64,000 bases of DNA from Stenotrophomonas beteli (GTDB lineage Bacteria > Pseudomonadota > Gammaproteobacteria > Xanthomonadales > Xanthomonadaceae), in NCBI RefSeq assembly GCF_001431665.1, contig NZ_LLXV01000021.1:124001-188000 (forward strand). The letters are read 5' to 3'. The position numbers and the translations under genes were made by a program. The notes under the pieces are model-generated. The model had not been told where the DNA came from. It ran no database searches and saw nothing but the letters and a program-made list of their open reading frames with translations. This document shows positions 8,387 to 18,258 of this stretch, piece after piece; within the stretch, counting starts at the first letter, position 1, and each line of letters begins with the position of its first letter.

Positions 8387-9391
8387 TCAGCCATTCCCCA
8401 CCGCATTGTCGCAGGCGCGCCCAGCGGCGAAATCCTGCAGGTTCCCCAGCGTGATCGCCGAGATCTCCTGCAGCGCCTCCACGGTGAAGAAGCCCTGGTG
8501 GCCGGTCACCAGCACGTTGGGGAAAGTCATCAGGCGCTGGAAGGCCTCGTCGTCGATGATCTCACCTGACAGGTCCTGGAAGAACAGCGCACTCTCCTGC
8601 TCGTAGACATCAATGGCCAGATGACCGAGCCGGCGCGACTTCAGCGCGCGGATCACCGCATGGGTATCGACCAGCGCGCCGCGTGAGGTATTGACCAGCA
8701 TCGCACCCGGCTTCATCCGGGCCAGCGAGGCGTCGTTGACCAGATGGTGGGTGTCCGGTGTCAGCGGGCAATGCAGCGACACGATGTCGGCGCGCGCCAG
8801 CAACTCGTCCAGCCCCACCGCCTCGCCCACGTCCGCGAAGGCCGCTGACGGGTACGGGTCATGCCCCAGCACGGTGCACCCCATGCCCTTGAAGATCCGC
8901 GCGGTGGCCAGCCCGATCTTGCCGGTACCGACGATGCCGACCGTGCGCCCATGCAGGGTGCGGCCCAGCAGGCCATCGAGCATGAAGTTGCCCTCGCGCA
9001 CGCGGTTGTAGGCGCGATGGGTCTGGCGGTTGAGGGTCATCACCAGTGCCAGTGCATGTTCGGCCACGGCCTCGGGTGAGTACGCCGGAACCCGTGCCAC
9101 GAACAGGCCCAGCGCCTTGGCGGCGGCCAGATCCACGTTGTTGAAACCCGCACAGCGCAGCAGCACGGCGCGCACGCCGTGCGCATGCAGAGCATGCAGC
9201 ACCGGAGCGTCCAGACGGTCGTTGACGAACACGCAGACGCCGGCGCACTCCTGTGCGAGCGCCGCAGTATGCACGTCCAGCGCGGCCTCGAAGTACACGA
9301 ACGTAAAGCCTTGCCCGGCCGCGTCGCGCAGGTTGGCCTCGTCCAGGAAACGGCGGTCGTAGGGGCGGGCGCTGAAGACAGCAATCTGCAT
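8387..9391 (-). CDS. ldhA: D-2-hydroxyacid dehydrogenase (D-lactate dehydrogenase type)
   Basis: A 334-residue enzyme starting at the ATG at 9391, with CGGAG upstream. It has the NAD-binding GTGKIG at residues 155-160 and SRGALVD with the catalytic Arg at 237. The supporting Glu is at 264 (YEQE) and the catalytic His at 298 (TGHQGFF). GHQGFFT in place of the more common HxAxxT, with FFQDLSGEIIDD before it, is the signature of the fermentative D-lactate dehydrogenase LdhA, which reduces pyruvate to D-lactate with NADH in the cytoplasm. It stands alone on the minus strand, divergent from the FecI-type gene. Related 2-hydroxyacid dehydrogenases cannot be fully excluded. Confidence 0.88.
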   Translation of the reverse strand: MQIAVFSARPYDRRFLDEANLRDAAGQGFTFVYFEAALDVHTAALAQECAGVCVFVNDRLDAPVLHALHAHGVRAVLLRCAGFNNVDLAAAKALGLFVARVPAYSPEAVAEHALALVMTLNRQTHRAYNRVREGNFMLDGLLGRTLHGRTVGIVGTGKIGLATARIFKGMGCTVLGHDPYPSAAFADVGEAVGLDELLARADIVSLHCPLTPDTHHLVNDASLARMKPGAMLVNTSRGALVDTHAVIRALKSRRLGHLAIDVYEQESALFFQDLSGEIIDDEAFQRLMTFPNVLVTGHQGFFTVEALQEISAITLGNLQDFAAGRACDNAVGNG

Positions 9392-9646
9392 GACAGGCTC
9401 CGGGCAAAGGTCCGCGCCGACCATACCGCAGCCACAGGCAGGGCGGAACGCCTCCGCGGCAGAGCCAGGCTTACGGCTGCCGCCGATGTACACAACGTTC
9501 TTTGGACACAGGCACCCCCAGTCGATGGCTGCGCCAAGCATGAATTCATTCACGATCCGCGCAGGGACACATCTCACTCTTCCCCATCCGGTCACGGTCG
9601 CGTAAAACTCGAAGGCGCCCCCGCCACCGTTTGTCCGAGGCCAGCC

Positions 9647-10219
9647 CTGTCCACCCCCTCTCCTCTGCTCCATCACGCGCCGGATCTGTCCGCACCTGCG
9701 GATGCATTCATTGCGTTCGTACGGGAGGAACGCGCGCCGTTGTGCGCGTTCCTGCGCATGCGTGGCGTTGGACCGGACGATGCAGAGGACATCGCACAGG
9801 ATTGCATGGAACGGTTGATCCGCTACCGTGCCCACGGCGCCGACGAACTGCGCCTGCTGCTGTATCGTATCGCCCGTAACCGCCTGGCAGACCGCGGTCG
9901 TTCGCCGCAGTCGCGGCCGCACCTGTCATTGGCCGAGCACGAAGGGAACAACGAGCCGTCCAGCTCGTCGCCCGATCCATTGCGCCAGGCCGAGTCCGGA
10001 CAGATGCTGTCCCTGCTGCGGCAGGCCCTGTTCAAGCTGCCCGAGCGCGCTCGTGAGGTCTACCTGCTCAACCGCATCACCGGCATGAGCTATACCCAGA
10101 TCGCGCGGCATTGTGGAATTACCGCCAAGACCGTGGAAAAACATATCGCCCGTGCGCTGCAGGGCCTGCGCCAGGAACTCGGATCGGATCCGTTGCACAA
10201 CGACAGGGACAACGAATGA
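9647..10219 (+). CDS. FecI-type ECF sigma factor (start codon unclear)
   Basis: Region 2 is seen in DDAEDIAQDCMERLIRY and LLLYRIARNRLADRGR. Region 4 is seen in LPERAREVYLLNRITGMSY and HCGITAKTVEKHIARALQ. These identify a small ECF sigma factor of the iron-signalling class, which acts when a FecR protein relays an outer-membrane receptor signal. The stop overlaps the FecR start (ATGA). The start is odd: no ATG, GTG or TTG precedes region 2 in this frame downstream of the ldhA gene, and I used the CTG at 9647 (CGAGG upstream). A natural-looking TTG start at 9631 lies in another frame, so a one-base difference near the C run at 9653-9657 is possible. Confidence 0.8.
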   Translation: MSTPSPLLHHAPDLSAPADAFIAFVREERAPLCAFLRMRGVGPDDAEDIAQDCMERLIRYRAHGADELRLLLYRIARNRLADRGRSPQSRPHLSLAEHEGNNEPSSSSPDPLRQAESGQMLSLLRQALFKLPERAREVYLLNRITGMSYTQIARHCGITAKTVEKHIARALQGLRQELGSDPLHNDRDNE

Positions 10220-11184
10220 GCGGCAACCGGCACAAGGACGACGCCCGGCTGTTCGAGTGCGCCAGCGCCTGGGTGGCGCGGCTGGAAGCACCGGACTGCA
10301 CCGCAGATGAGCGCGCGACGTTCGAGGACTGGCTGGCCGAGAATCCCGCCCATGTGACCGCCTGGGTCCAGGCCGAGCGCCTGTTCCAGCGCGGCCAGGC
10401 GCTGGCGGCCGATCCCTGGTTGCGCACGGCGGCAGCACGCGCGGCACGCCCGTCGCGGCGCCAGCGGTGGCCGGCGATGGCGGCGGCAGCCGGCATCTGC
10501 CTGGCCATCGGCATCGGCTGGATGGTGGCCGTCGATGGCAACCCGACGCCACTGCGCTATGCCAACGATTCCCTGCACCCCCGGCAGCAGACGCTGGCCG
10601 ATGGCAGCGTGGTCACCCTCGATGCCGGCACCGCACTGGACGCCCGCTTCGGCTGGCGTCACCGCGCGCTGGTGCTTGAACGCGGGCGCGTGCAGTTGCA
10701 GGTCGCACCGTCGAGCAAGGCACTGCAGCTGCGCGCCGGCGACAGCACCATCCGCGATATCGGCACCACCTTCCAGGTCGAGCGCCTGCGCGACGGCCGG
10801 GTGGAAGTGGCGCTGCTGGAGGGCGCGGTGGAAGTAAGCAGCGGCAGCGCCCAGCACACCCTGGCACCGGGCCAGCAGCTGCAGGTGTCACCTTCCGGGC
10901 GCATCGAGCCAGGCCCGGCGCTGTCGTCCAATGCCGCCGCCGAAGGCTGGCTGCACGGTCGCCTGGTGTTCGACGGCACGCCGTTGTCGATCGTGGTCGA
11001 ACGCATGAACCGTTACAGCCGTACCCCGTTGGTGATCGCCGATCCGCAGATCGCCGACCTGGCGGTGAGTGGCACCTTCCGCGCCGGTGAAGCACAGGAA
11101 CTGCTGGCGGCGCTGGAACTGGGGTGGTCCGTGGCTGGCCAGACGCGCCCGGACGGCGCGCTGGAACTGCGCCGCACCTACTGA
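10216..11184 (+). CDS. FecR-family anti-sigma regulator
   Basis: A 322-residue protein beginning in an ATGA overlap with the sigma gene. The cytoplasmic N-terminus (about 1-85) has the FecR DUF4880-type pattern, with FEDWLAENPAHVTAWVQAE. One membrane helix follows (about residues 90-108, MAAAAGICLAIGIGWMVAV). The periplasmic FecR domain contains LADGSVVTLDAGTALD and GTTFQVERL, and the C-terminal STN-like part has the LSIVVERMNRYS stretch. Known members bind their sigma factor and release or activate it when the receptor's signalling domain is engaged. It stands between its expected partners, sigma factor and receptor, in one operon. Confidence 0.92.
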   Translation: MSGNRHKDDARLFECASAWVARLEAPDCTADERATFEDWLAENPAHVTAWVQAERLFQRGQALAADPWLRTAAARAARPSRRQRWPAMAAAAGICLAIGIGWMVAVDGNPTPLRYANDSLHPRQQTLADGSVVTLDAGTALDARFGWRHRALVLERGRVQLQVAPSSKALQLRAGDSTIRDIGTTFQVERLRDGRVEVALLEGAVEVSSGSAQHTLAPGQQLQVSPSGRIEPGPALSSNAAAEGWLHGRLVFDGTPLSIVVERMNRYSRTPLVIADPQIADLAVSGTFRAGEAQELLAALELGWSVAGQTRPDGALELRRTY

Positions 11185-11195
11185 GGAGAAAGGCG

Positions 11196-13985
11196 GTGAG
11201 GGCAGTACCGGGCACGCTGCAGGCAGGGCTGCGCCGCAGTCTGCTTTGTATCGCGCTGGCGCTCGCCACATCGGCTGCATCCGCGACCGAGACGACCGGC
11301 ACGCTGGACATCGACGTTGCCGCTGGCCCGCTGGCCCCGGCATTGCAGCAGTGGGCACGGCAAAGTGGCATCGCGCTGCTGTTCGACGCCCGCGAACTGG
11401 ACGGGCTGCGCAGCAGTGGCAGCCACGGCCGACGCGATGTGGCGGCCGCGCTGAAGGAACTGGTCGCCGGCCTGCCGGTCGCCATCCTGCGTACGCCCTC
11501 CGGGGGGTTCGTGGTGCGCCGTACGCGTGCCACCGCGCCAGCGGCCGCTGCGGTGGCCACGCGCCCTGCGCTGGCAGCGCCACGCAAAGCGCCGGATGCA
11601 CCGCCGCAGGTGGAGCTGGCACCGATCCACGTCACCGGCAGCCGTCTGCCACGCACGTCGGTGCAGACCACGCTGCCGGTGACCATCATCGACCGCGACG
11701 ACATCCTGCGCAGCGGCTACGGCAGCCTGTTCGATCTGCTGCGGCACCTCCCCGGCATGAACGGCCACCCGGCGATGAGCACCTCGCGCAGTGGTGATTC
11801 GCAGTACCTGCCGGTCGGTGCGGCCACCACCACCAGCCTGGACGGCATGGGGCCGCGCGCCACGCTGTTCCTGGTCAATGGCAGGCGCCTGCCGCGCTAT
11901 CCGATGGTGTCGCTGGAACAGGGCGGCCTCACCGACCTGGGCGGCATCCCGCTCAGCTTTGTCGAACGCATCGAACTGGTACGCGGCGGCGCCTCGGCCA
12001 TCTATGGTGCCGATGCGATGTCCGGCGTGGTCAACATCATCCTGCGCGACCAGGCCGAAGGCCCCGAGGCGATGCTGCAGACCGGCCTGAGCAGCCGCGG
12101 TGACGCCGGCCAGTACCGCGTGCAGGCCGCCACTGGCGGTGTGCACGACGGCGGCGACCGCTGGTTTGCCGGCGTCGACCTGTACCGCATCGAGCACGTG
12201 GCCGGTGATCGCCGCGACTGGCATGCAGAAACCTCGCAGTACCTGATCGGCGCGTTCCAGGGCAACCGCTACTGGCCGGCGCGCAGTTGCGAGGCACCGC
12301 TGCAGCGCCGCGACGATGGCTGCTGGTTCGACAGCGCGCGCCCGCGTTCGATCCAGCCCGCCTCGGACACTGCCTCGGCCTACCTGCGCTACCGCCACGA
12401 GCGTGGCGAGGGGCGCTACGCCTATGCCGAGGCACGGGCCAGCCACAACCGGCAGCGTTTCGACCTAGGGCCTACGGCGGTGGCGATCGGTCTGTACGGT
12501 TTCACCTTCAACAGTGTGCTGCGCGAGGCCGGCAATGTACGCCCACGGGTGCGCGCCACCGATGCGGATCTGGCGTTCGGGCTCGGCCGCGAGCAGCGTG
12601 GGCGCAGCTGGGATGCCGGTATCAGCGCCCAGCGCAGCGATGTCACACTGGCGACGTCGGGCACCGTACGTACCGAGCCATTGCTGCGAGCGGCCGAAGC
12701 GCTCGACTTCCTGCCCGGCTTCACCACGCTGCGCACGGATGCGGCCCAGCAGCTGTTCCCTTCCATCCGCAATCGCGGCCGCACCGAGCAATGGCAGGGC
12801 TGGTGGGGCATACAGCGCGAACTGATGCCGTTGCCAGGGGGGCACGCCCAGCTGGCCACCGGTATTGACGTGCGCCAGGAACACTGGACATCGCATCCCG
12901 ACGCGCTGCTGAGCAAGGGCGACCTGGCGCTGGGGCTGCCGCAGCAACGGCGGCGACTGTCACGCCGCAGCGGCGGCGCCTACGCCGAACTCGGCCTGCC
13001 GTTGGCACCCACGCTACGCATGGACCTGGCTGCGCGCGCGGATCGCGATGGCGGCTACAGTGCGTTTTCGCCCCGCGCCGGGCTGCGCTGGAGCCCTACC
13101 CCGCACTGGTCGTTCCTGCTGGCCAGCGGACGCGGCTACCGCGCTCCCAGCCTGTTCGAGCAGCGCCGGCCGCCCGGCTATTTCGGTTCAATCGAGCTGC
13201 CCGCATCCAGTGCCCTGCCCGAATGCGCGCAGTTCGCCGGCAGTGGCCGCTGCAGTGTCACCGCCGAGGTAGTCGAGAACGATGCATTGAAACCGGAGCG
13301 ATCACGCAGCCACTCGCTGGCCGCATCGTGGACGCCGACCGATGCGGTTTCGCTGTCGCTGACCCACAACATCGTCGAGCTGCGCAACGAGATCCTGGCC
13401 CTGCAACCGGCTGACGCGGTGTGGAACCGCAGCACCTGGGAGCTGGACGAGGACGGCCACCTGCGCAGCCTGCGCCTGTCCTTCGACAACATCGGCCGCA
13501 CCACCTCACGCAACTGGGTGATGCGCGGCGAATACCGCGTTGATGCCGGGAGCAACGGCCAGTGGCTGTTCTCGCTCGACGCGCTGAAACAACAGGTGCT
13601 TCGCCGCGATCGCGGCCAGGACGCGGCGGTGGACCTGCGCGGCCACGTCACCCCGGCGACGGCTGCCGTACTCAACGTGCAATGGCAGAACAGCAACTGG
13701 GATGTCGCCCTGCGCGGCAACCAGGTGGGGCGCACGCGCGCCTGGCTGCCCGGCGCGGAATGCCCTGAGGATCAGCGCGAACTGAACCACTGCATGAACC
13801 CCCGGCAGCTGCGCTGGAACCTGCACCTGGCGCGCCGGCTCGGCCCTCGGATCGTCGCGGCCGTGGATGTGCACAACGTGCTGGACGCACAGCCGGTGAA
13901 CTATCTGGTCGGCAACGGCGGGCAGTTGCCGGGGCTGGACGATCCGCTCGGCCGCTACGTCCTGCTGACCCTGCAGTTCCGCTGA
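11196..13985 (+). CDS. TonB-dependent transducer receptor with N-terminal STN domain (FecA-like)
   Basis: The GTG at 11196 is chosen for the strong GGAGAAAGG before it. A signal peptide (to about residue 30) is followed by a signalling STN domain (about 35-90, IDVAAGPLAPALQQWARQSG). The plug starts with the TonB-box region and LPVTIIDRDDILRSG, and contains VERIELVRGGASAIYG and GVVNIILRD. The barrel runs to the aromatic C-terminus (LLTLQF). Length is 929 residues. With the FecI- and FecR-type genes just upstream it should import a ligand, probably an iron-siderophore, and signal its presence. The ligand cannot be read from sequence. Confidence 0.92.
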   Translation: MRAVPGTLQAGLRRSLLCIALALATSAASATETTGTLDIDVAAGPLAPALQQWARQSGIALLFDARELDGLRSSGSHGRRDVAAALKELVAGLPVAILRTPSGGFVVRRTRATAPAAAAVATRPALAAPRKAPDAPPQVELAPIHVTGSRLPRTSVQTTLPVTIIDRDDILRSGYGSLFDLLRHLPGMNGHPAMSTSRSGDSQYLPVGAATTTSLDGMGPRATLFLVNGRRLPRYPMVSLEQGGLTDLGGIPLSFVERIELVRGGASAIYGADAMSGVVNIILRDQAEGPEAMLQTGLSSRGDAGQYRVQAATGGVHDGGDRWFAGVDLYRIEHVAGDRRDWHAETSQYLIGAFQGNRYWPARSCEAPLQRRDDGCWFDSARPRSIQPASDTASAYLRYRHERGEGRYAYAEARASHNRQRFDLGPTAVAIGLYGFTFNSVLREAGNVRPRVRATDADLAFGLGREQRGRSWDAGISAQRSDVTLATSGTVRTEPLLRAAEALDFLPGFTTLRTDAAQQLFPSIRNRGRTEQWQGWWGIQRELMPLPGGHAQLATGIDVRQEHWTSHPDALLSKGDLALGLPQQRRRLSRRSGGAYAELGLPLAPTLRMDLAARADRDGGYSAFSPRAGLRWSPTPHWSFLLASGRGYRAPSLFEQRRPPGYFGSIELPASSALPECAQFAGSGRCSVTAEVVENDALKPERSRSHSLAASWTPTDAVSLSLTHNIVELRNEILALQPADAVWNRSTWELDEDGHLRSLRLSFDNIGRTTSRNWVMRGEYRVDAGSNGQWLFSLDALKQQVLRRDRGQDAAVDLRGHVTPATAAVLNVQWQNSNWDVALRGNQVGRTRAWLPGAECPEDQRELNHCMNPRQLRWNLHLARRLGPRIVAAVDVHNVLDAQPVNYLVGNGGQLPGLDDPLGRYVLLTLQFR

Positions 13986-13986
13986 G

Positions 13987-14062
13987 AAAAAGGGGACGGA
14001 GGGGATTAAGTCGTATTCGGCATCCATGGCAGAAACGACTTAATCCCCTCCGTCCCCTTTTT
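13987..14062. repeat. palindromic repeat, family B, acting as a bidirectional terminator
   Basis: Two 28-base inverted arms (13987-14014 and 14035-14062; core AAAAAGGGGACGGAGGGG) enclose a 20-base loop. The outer ends are A5 and T5, so a hairpin with a U tract forms on both strands. It lies between two convergent genes. A second copy with the same arms is at 37769-37833. Confidence 0.85.
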
Positions 14063-14063
14063 G

Positions 14064-14729
14064 CTATTTCACCGAGCGGGCGATCGCGTACTGCGCGGCG
14101 TAGTAGCTGGACAGCACCAGCAGGCTGGCCAGCGGCAGGCCGCCGGCGAAGCGGTCCCAGGCCAGCAGGGAATCGCTGGCCACGAACAGCAATGCACCTG
14201 CAGCGGCCCAGCGGCCGCTACGGGCTTCCACGGCATCGGGCCGCGTGCTGCGCCACAGCCGTGCCAGTGCCAGCACCGCCATCGAGGCCAGCACCACCAC
14301 ATACGCCAGCACCGGAATGCGCATCGGTGCGGGCAGGTGCGGCCAGAGGCCCATCACGTTGAGCACGGCAAAGGCACCCAGCAGCACGGTGGCGGCGAAC
14401 AGTCCGCGGCCCGCGCGCAGGCCGTCGCGGAAGGCCACGATGTAGCAGAGGTGCGCCAGCAGGAATGCCAGCAGCCCCGGCACGAACGCATCCATCGGCA
14501 ACATCAGCGCGATATCCCCCACGCACGACAGCAGCATGCCGGCCAGCACCGCGCGCCGATAGAATGGTTGCGCGGGATCGTGCACCTGCCAGGCGATGCC
14601 TGCGATCAGCAGCGTAGTGGCCGGCTTGGCCAGCCAGTGCAGCCAGCGCCCATCGCCGTGCAGGAACGCGCCGATGATGGCCAGGACCGCCATCAGCAGG
14701 ATCACGCCGTCGCGCAGGCGTGGTTTCAT
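14064..14729 (-). CDS. YhhN-family integral membrane protein (lysoplasmalogenase-like)
   Basis: A 221-residue protein with about eight membrane helices. The ATG at 14729 overlaps the stop of the upstream peptidase gene (ATGA); a longer frame starting at 14741 lies inside that gene. LAKPATTLLIAG near the start, CVGDIALMLP with its Asp, and FVASDSLLAWDRF are the conserved polar-in-membrane marks of the YhhN/TMEM86 family. Eukaryotic members and some bacterial ones cleave the vinyl ether bond of lysoplasmalogens. The bacterial role here is not established. It is probably translated together with the M61 peptidase. Confidence 0.85.
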   Translation of the reverse strand: MKPRLRDGVILLMAVLAIIGAFLHGDGRWLHWLAKPATTLLIAGIAWQVHDPAQPFYRRAVLAGMLLSCVGDIALMLPMDAFVPGLLAFLLAHLCYIVAFRDGLRAGRGLFAATVLLGAFAVLNVMGLWPHLPAPMRIPVLAYVVVLASMAVLALARLWRSTRPDAVEARSGRWAAAGALLFVASDSLLAWDRFAGGLPLASLLVLSSYYAAQYAIARSVK

Positions 14730-16609
14730 CGCGCCTTCCACAGCTCTGCCAGGCGATCCGGCGTGCCGGCGATGCGCTCCAGCACCGGGTACTGCAGGCC
14801 ACCGTGGTAGTCGATGTTCATGGTCTCGATGCGGTCGAACTGCTTGACCAGCAGCACGATCGGCGCCTTGTCCGTTGCCGCAGCCGCTACCGCATCCTTC
14901 AGCCGCTGGCTGCTGTACTCGCGCCCGCCAACGGCAATCACCTTCATGCCCGGCGCCAGGCCGGCATTGAACGCCGGGCTGTCCCAGATCACGTCGCCGA
15001 CCACACCGCTGTCGAGCACGGTCGCGCCCAGCGAGTACGCCAGCAATGCTGCCTTGGCGCGTTTTTCCTGCGCCTTGTAGGCCTCGTTCGGGGTATCGCG
15101 GTAGACCAGCTTCCAGCCCGCCAGCGCCAGACCGCCGGTCAACGATCCGTGGCCGTCCAGGCGGCCACGCAGGAATGTGGCCCAGTCATACGGGGCGATG
15201 CCGTTCAACGTCGCGACCACGTCATCGAAGGTGTACGGGTTGACGTCCCAGTCGCCATTGCCGACGCCGAAGAACGCACGCGCGAAATCATCCAGGCTGC
15301 GCCGGTTGCCACTCAGCTCACGCAGCTTGCCCTCCACTTCCAGCCACAGCATCTGGCCGCCGGAATAGTAGTCTTCGCTCATCTGGTAGTTGCGGTACGG
15401 CAAGGTTCGACGCTGGGCGATGGTGGGGTCGTTGGTGGTGTCCTGCAGCGGGCGCCAGGCCAGGCCCGGGCGACCGCGGTCATAGGTGGCGGCCACATTG
15501 GCCAGCATGTCGCGCGCCTGCGCGGTGGACCACAGGCCCGAGCGCGCCGCGAGCACCTGGCCCCAGAACTGGGTCTGGCCCTCGTACACCCACAGCAGGC
15601 TGTCGCCCATCGGCACGTTGAAGTTGGCGGTAGCCAGATCGGCGCCGCGACGGTACTTGCCGTTCCAGGAATGGGTGTACTCGTGCGGCAGCAGATCACG
15701 CATCCACGCGTTGCTGTCCCACTCGGTGAAGTAACCCGGGTCGGCACTGTTCTCGCTGGAACGGTGATGCTCCAGGCCGATGCCGCCGAGGCGGTCGGTC
15801 AATGCCAGCAGGAACTCATAGTGGTTGTAGTGACGCGCGCCATAGAGCTTGTCGGCCTGCTGCACCAGCGCGCGGTGCAGGGTGATCTGCGCGTCGGTCG
15901 GCTTCAATGACTTGGCGTCGTCAGCGAACACATTGAGGTGCACCGGCACCTTCGCGCCCGGGTCGAGATCGATACGCTGGTAGTGCTCACCGGCGAACAA
16001 CGGCGAATCGACCAGATGGTCATAGGAGATCGGCTTGAACACCACGGTGTCGCCGTCGCGGCGCGCGGTTTCCAGTGCGGTGGCGAACGACCAGCCCTTG
16101 GGCAGGGTCACGCTGGCCTGCGCCTGCAGCTGCCGTGCATCGACACCGGCCGGATACAGCGAGTTGGCGTTCCACTGCAGGTTGAGCATGTCCGGGGTCA
16201 TCACCACCCGGCCCTGGCTGCCCCCCTGCGAGGACAGGAAATCGAAGTGGGCGACGATCTCGTTGACGCCCTCGGGCACGTCCACCTTGAACGCATAGAC
16301 GTTGTACTGGTCGCGCTGCCAGGCCAGCGGCTTGCCGTTGGCGGTCACGCGCAGGCCGGCCAGCTTGTCGATCGGGCCAGTGGGCGAATGGTTGCCGGGA
16401 ATCCACTGCGGATACAGCAGGGTCATCGGGCCCGGCTTGGCCGGCACCGTGGCGGTCACCTTGAAGATGCGACGGGCCAGATCGCGCGCGTCGACATCGA
16501 TGCGCAGCAGGCCGGGGGCGACGGCGTTGGCCGACGGCGAGGTCTGCGCAAGGGCAGGCGTGGCCGCCAGTGCAAACAGCAATGACATCGCCAAGGCTCG
16601 GGTCTTCAT
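14726..16609 (-). CDS. exported M61-family metallopeptidase with PDZ domain
   Basis: The ATG at 16609 opens a clear signal peptide ending in ALAQ. The 627-residue product has the zinc-binding HEYTHSWNGKYRR at about residues 305-317, the M61 glycyl aminopeptidase signature. The downstream GDSLLWVYEGQTQFWG holds the third ligand Glu. A PDZ domain near the C-terminus contains VIWDSPAFNAGLAPGMKVIAV. Known relatives remove N-terminal Gly or Ala from peptides, so a periplasmic peptide-trimming role is likely. Its stop overlaps the start of the YhhN-like gene. Confidence 0.92.
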   Translation of the reverse strand: MKTRALAMSLLFALAATPALAQTSPSANAVAPGLLRIDVDARDLARRIFKVTATVPAKPGPMTLLYPQWIPGNHSPTGPIDKLAGLRVTANGKPLAWQRDQYNVYAFKVDVPEGVNEIVAHFDFLSSQGGSQGRVVMTPDMLNLQWNANSLYPAGVDARQLQAQASVTLPKGWSFATALETARRDGDTVVFKPISYDHLVDSPLFAGEHYQRIDLDPGAKVPVHLNVFADDAKSLKPTDAQITLHRALVQQADKLYGARHYNHYEFLLALTDRLGGIGLEHHRSSENSADPGYFTEWDSNAWMRDLLPHEYTHSWNGKYRRGADLATANFNVPMGDSLLWVYEGQTQFWGQVLAARSGLWSTAQARDMLANVAATYDRGRPGLAWRPLQDTTNDPTIAQRRTLPYRNYQMSEDYYSGGQMLWLEVEGKLRELSGNRRSLDDFARAFFGVGNGDWDVNPYTFDDVVATLNGIAPYDWATFLRGRLDGHGSLTGGLALAGWKLVYRDTPNEAYKAQEKRAKAALLAYSLGATVLDSGVVGDVIWDSPAFNAGLAPGMKVIAVGGREYSSQRLKDAVAAAATDKAPIVLLVKQFDRIETMNIDYHGGLQYPVLERIAGTPDRLAELWKAR

Positions 16610-16755
16610 CGGGCAACTTCCAACAGCGGAGAATCCTCCGATGCTAGGCCCGTGCGATGGCCGGCCCCATGGCCAAAGGTCATGGGCGGTGCGCGCATCG
16701 ATGCATGCCCAATAGCGTGCGAACCAGGGTTCGCACCCACCAGAGCCAGGCCCGG

Positions 16756-17706
16756 TCAGTCGACCAGGCGCAGCCGCAGTTCCTTCGGCAGCGCGAACAC
16801 CATCGATTCCGGTTCGCCGTCCAGCTCGCCCACGCCGGTGGCGCCCAGCTCGGCCAGCCGCGCCAGCACACCATCGACCAGCACCTGCGGCGCCGAGGCG
16901 CCGGCGGTCACGCCGATGTGCTGCTTGCCTGCCACCCAACGCGGGTCGATCTCATGCGCGCCGTCGATCAGGTAGGACTCCACGCCTTCACGGCGGGCCA
17001 GCTCACTCAAGCGATTGGAGTTGGAGCTGTTCGGCGAGCCCACCACCAGCACCAGGTCGCAGCGCTTGGCCAGATCGCGCACGGCATCCTGGCGGTTCTG
17101 CGTGGCGTAGCAGATGTCGTCGTTCTTCGGGCCCTGCATCGCCGGGAAGCGCTCGCGCAGCGCATCGATGATGCCGCGCGTGTCATCCACCGACAGCGTG
17201 GTCTGGGTGGTGTAGGCGAAGTTGTCCGGCTGGTTGATGTGCAGCGTGGCAACCTGCTCGACGTCCTCGACCAGATAGATCTGGCCGGTCCCGGCTTCGC
17301 GGTTCCACTGCCCCATGGTGCCTTCCACTTCCGGGTGACCGGCATGGCCGATCAGCACCACGTCACGGCCGGCACGGCAGTGGCGGGCAACCTCGAAGTG
17401 GACCTTGGTCACCAGCGGACAGGTGGCGTCGAACACCTTCAGGCCACGGCGCTCGGCTTCCTGGCGCACGGCCTGGGACACGCCGTGGGCGCTGAAGATG
17501 ACCGTGTTGTTGTCCGGAACCTCGTCGAGCTCTTCGACGAAGATCGCGCCGCGCTGCTTCAGGTCGTCGACCACGAAGCGGTTGTGCACCACTTCATGGC
17601 GGACGTAGATGGGCGCGCCCAGCGTTTCGATCGCGCGCTTGACGATCTCGATCGCACGATCGACACCGGCACAGAAACCACGCGGGTTGGCGAGCAGCAC
17701 ATCCAT
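16756..17706 (-). CDS. ispH: 4-hydroxy-3-methylbut-2-enyl diphosphate reductase
   Basis: Last enzyme of the MEP isoprenoid pathway; it reduces HMBPP to IPP and DMAPP with a 4Fe-4S cluster in the cytoplasm. The 316-residue length is normal. Cluster cysteines are seen at 12 ([13 protein letters not shown]) and 96 (TCPLVTKVH), with the third in [11 protein letters not shown]. Substrate histidines are at 41 (RHEVVHN), 74 (SAHG) and in [11 protein letters not shown]. It follows lspA by 27 bases and ends the murJ-ribF-ileS-lspA-ispH set, a common order in gammaproteobacteria. Confidence 0.98.
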   Translation of the reverse strand: MDVLLANPRGFCAGVDRAIEIVKRAIETLGAPIYVRHEVVHNRFVVDDLKQRGAIFVEELDEVPDNNTVIFSAHGVSQAVRQEAERRGLKVFDATCPLVTKVHFEVARHCRAGRDVVLIGHAGHPEVEGTMGQWNREAGTGQIYLVEDVEQVATLHINQPDNFAYTTQTTLSVDDTRGIIDALRERFPAMQGPKNDDICYATQNRQDAVRDLAKRCDLVLVVGSPNSSNSNRLSELARREGVESYLIDGAHEIDPRWVAGKQHIGVTAGASAPQVLVDGVLARLAELGATGVGELDGEPESMVFALPKELRLRLVD

Positions 17707-17733
17707 CAGTTCAATCTCCCGGCAGCGGCCGGC

Positions 17734-18258
17734 TTACGGTTTCGGGTTGGCATTATCCGCCTTTTTGGCGGACTTGCCGTCGAACAGGCCAAACAGGGCG
17801 ATGCCGATGGCACCCACCACGATGGCCGAGTCGGCGATGTTGAACGAAGGCCAGGTGTAGCTGCCCACGTACCACTGGATGAAATCGACCACATGGCCAT
17901 GCACCTGGCGGTCGATCACGTTGCCGATGGCGCCGCCGATGATCAGCGCATACGGCACGGCCGCCTTCCAGTTGCCACGGGCGGTGCCGCGCAGCCACCA
18001 GGCCATCAGCCCGCTGATGGCGATCGCCAGCGCAGTGAAGAAGTACTTCTGCCAGCCACCGGCGTCGCTCAGGAAACTGAATGCCGCGCCGGTGTTGTAG
18101 GTGCGGTACCAGTTCCAGAAACCGTCGATGACCACCACCGGCTGGAACTCGGGCAGGCTCGACAGGACCCAGGCCTTGGACCACTGGTCCACGCCGATGA
18201 TGACCACCGACAACAGCAGCCAGACCAGGGCGTTCGGATGCGGACGGGGCGCGGCCAT
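17734..18258 (-). CDS. lspA: lipoprotein signal peptidase (signal peptidase II)
   Basis: A 174-residue inner-membrane aspartic protease that removes signal peptides from diacylated prolipoproteins. The ATG at 18258 shares a base with the ileS stop (TGATG); the longer frame to 18375 lies inside ileS. Four membrane helices and the family motifs are present: VDQWSK near the N-terminus, NTGAAFSFL, then GAIGNVIDR and FNIADSAI, which carry the two catalytic Asp residues. The C-terminus has a lysine-rich tail ([14 protein letters not shown]). Confidence 0.98.
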   Translation of the reverse strand: MAAPRPHPNALVWLLLSVVIIGVDQWSKAWVLSSLPEFQPVVVIDGFWNWYRTYNTGAAFSFLSDAGGWQKYFFTALAIAISGLMAWWLRGTARGNWKAAVPYALIIGGAIGNVIDRQVHGHVVDFIQWYVGSYTWPSFNIADSAIVVGAIGIALFGLFDGKSAKKADNANPKP

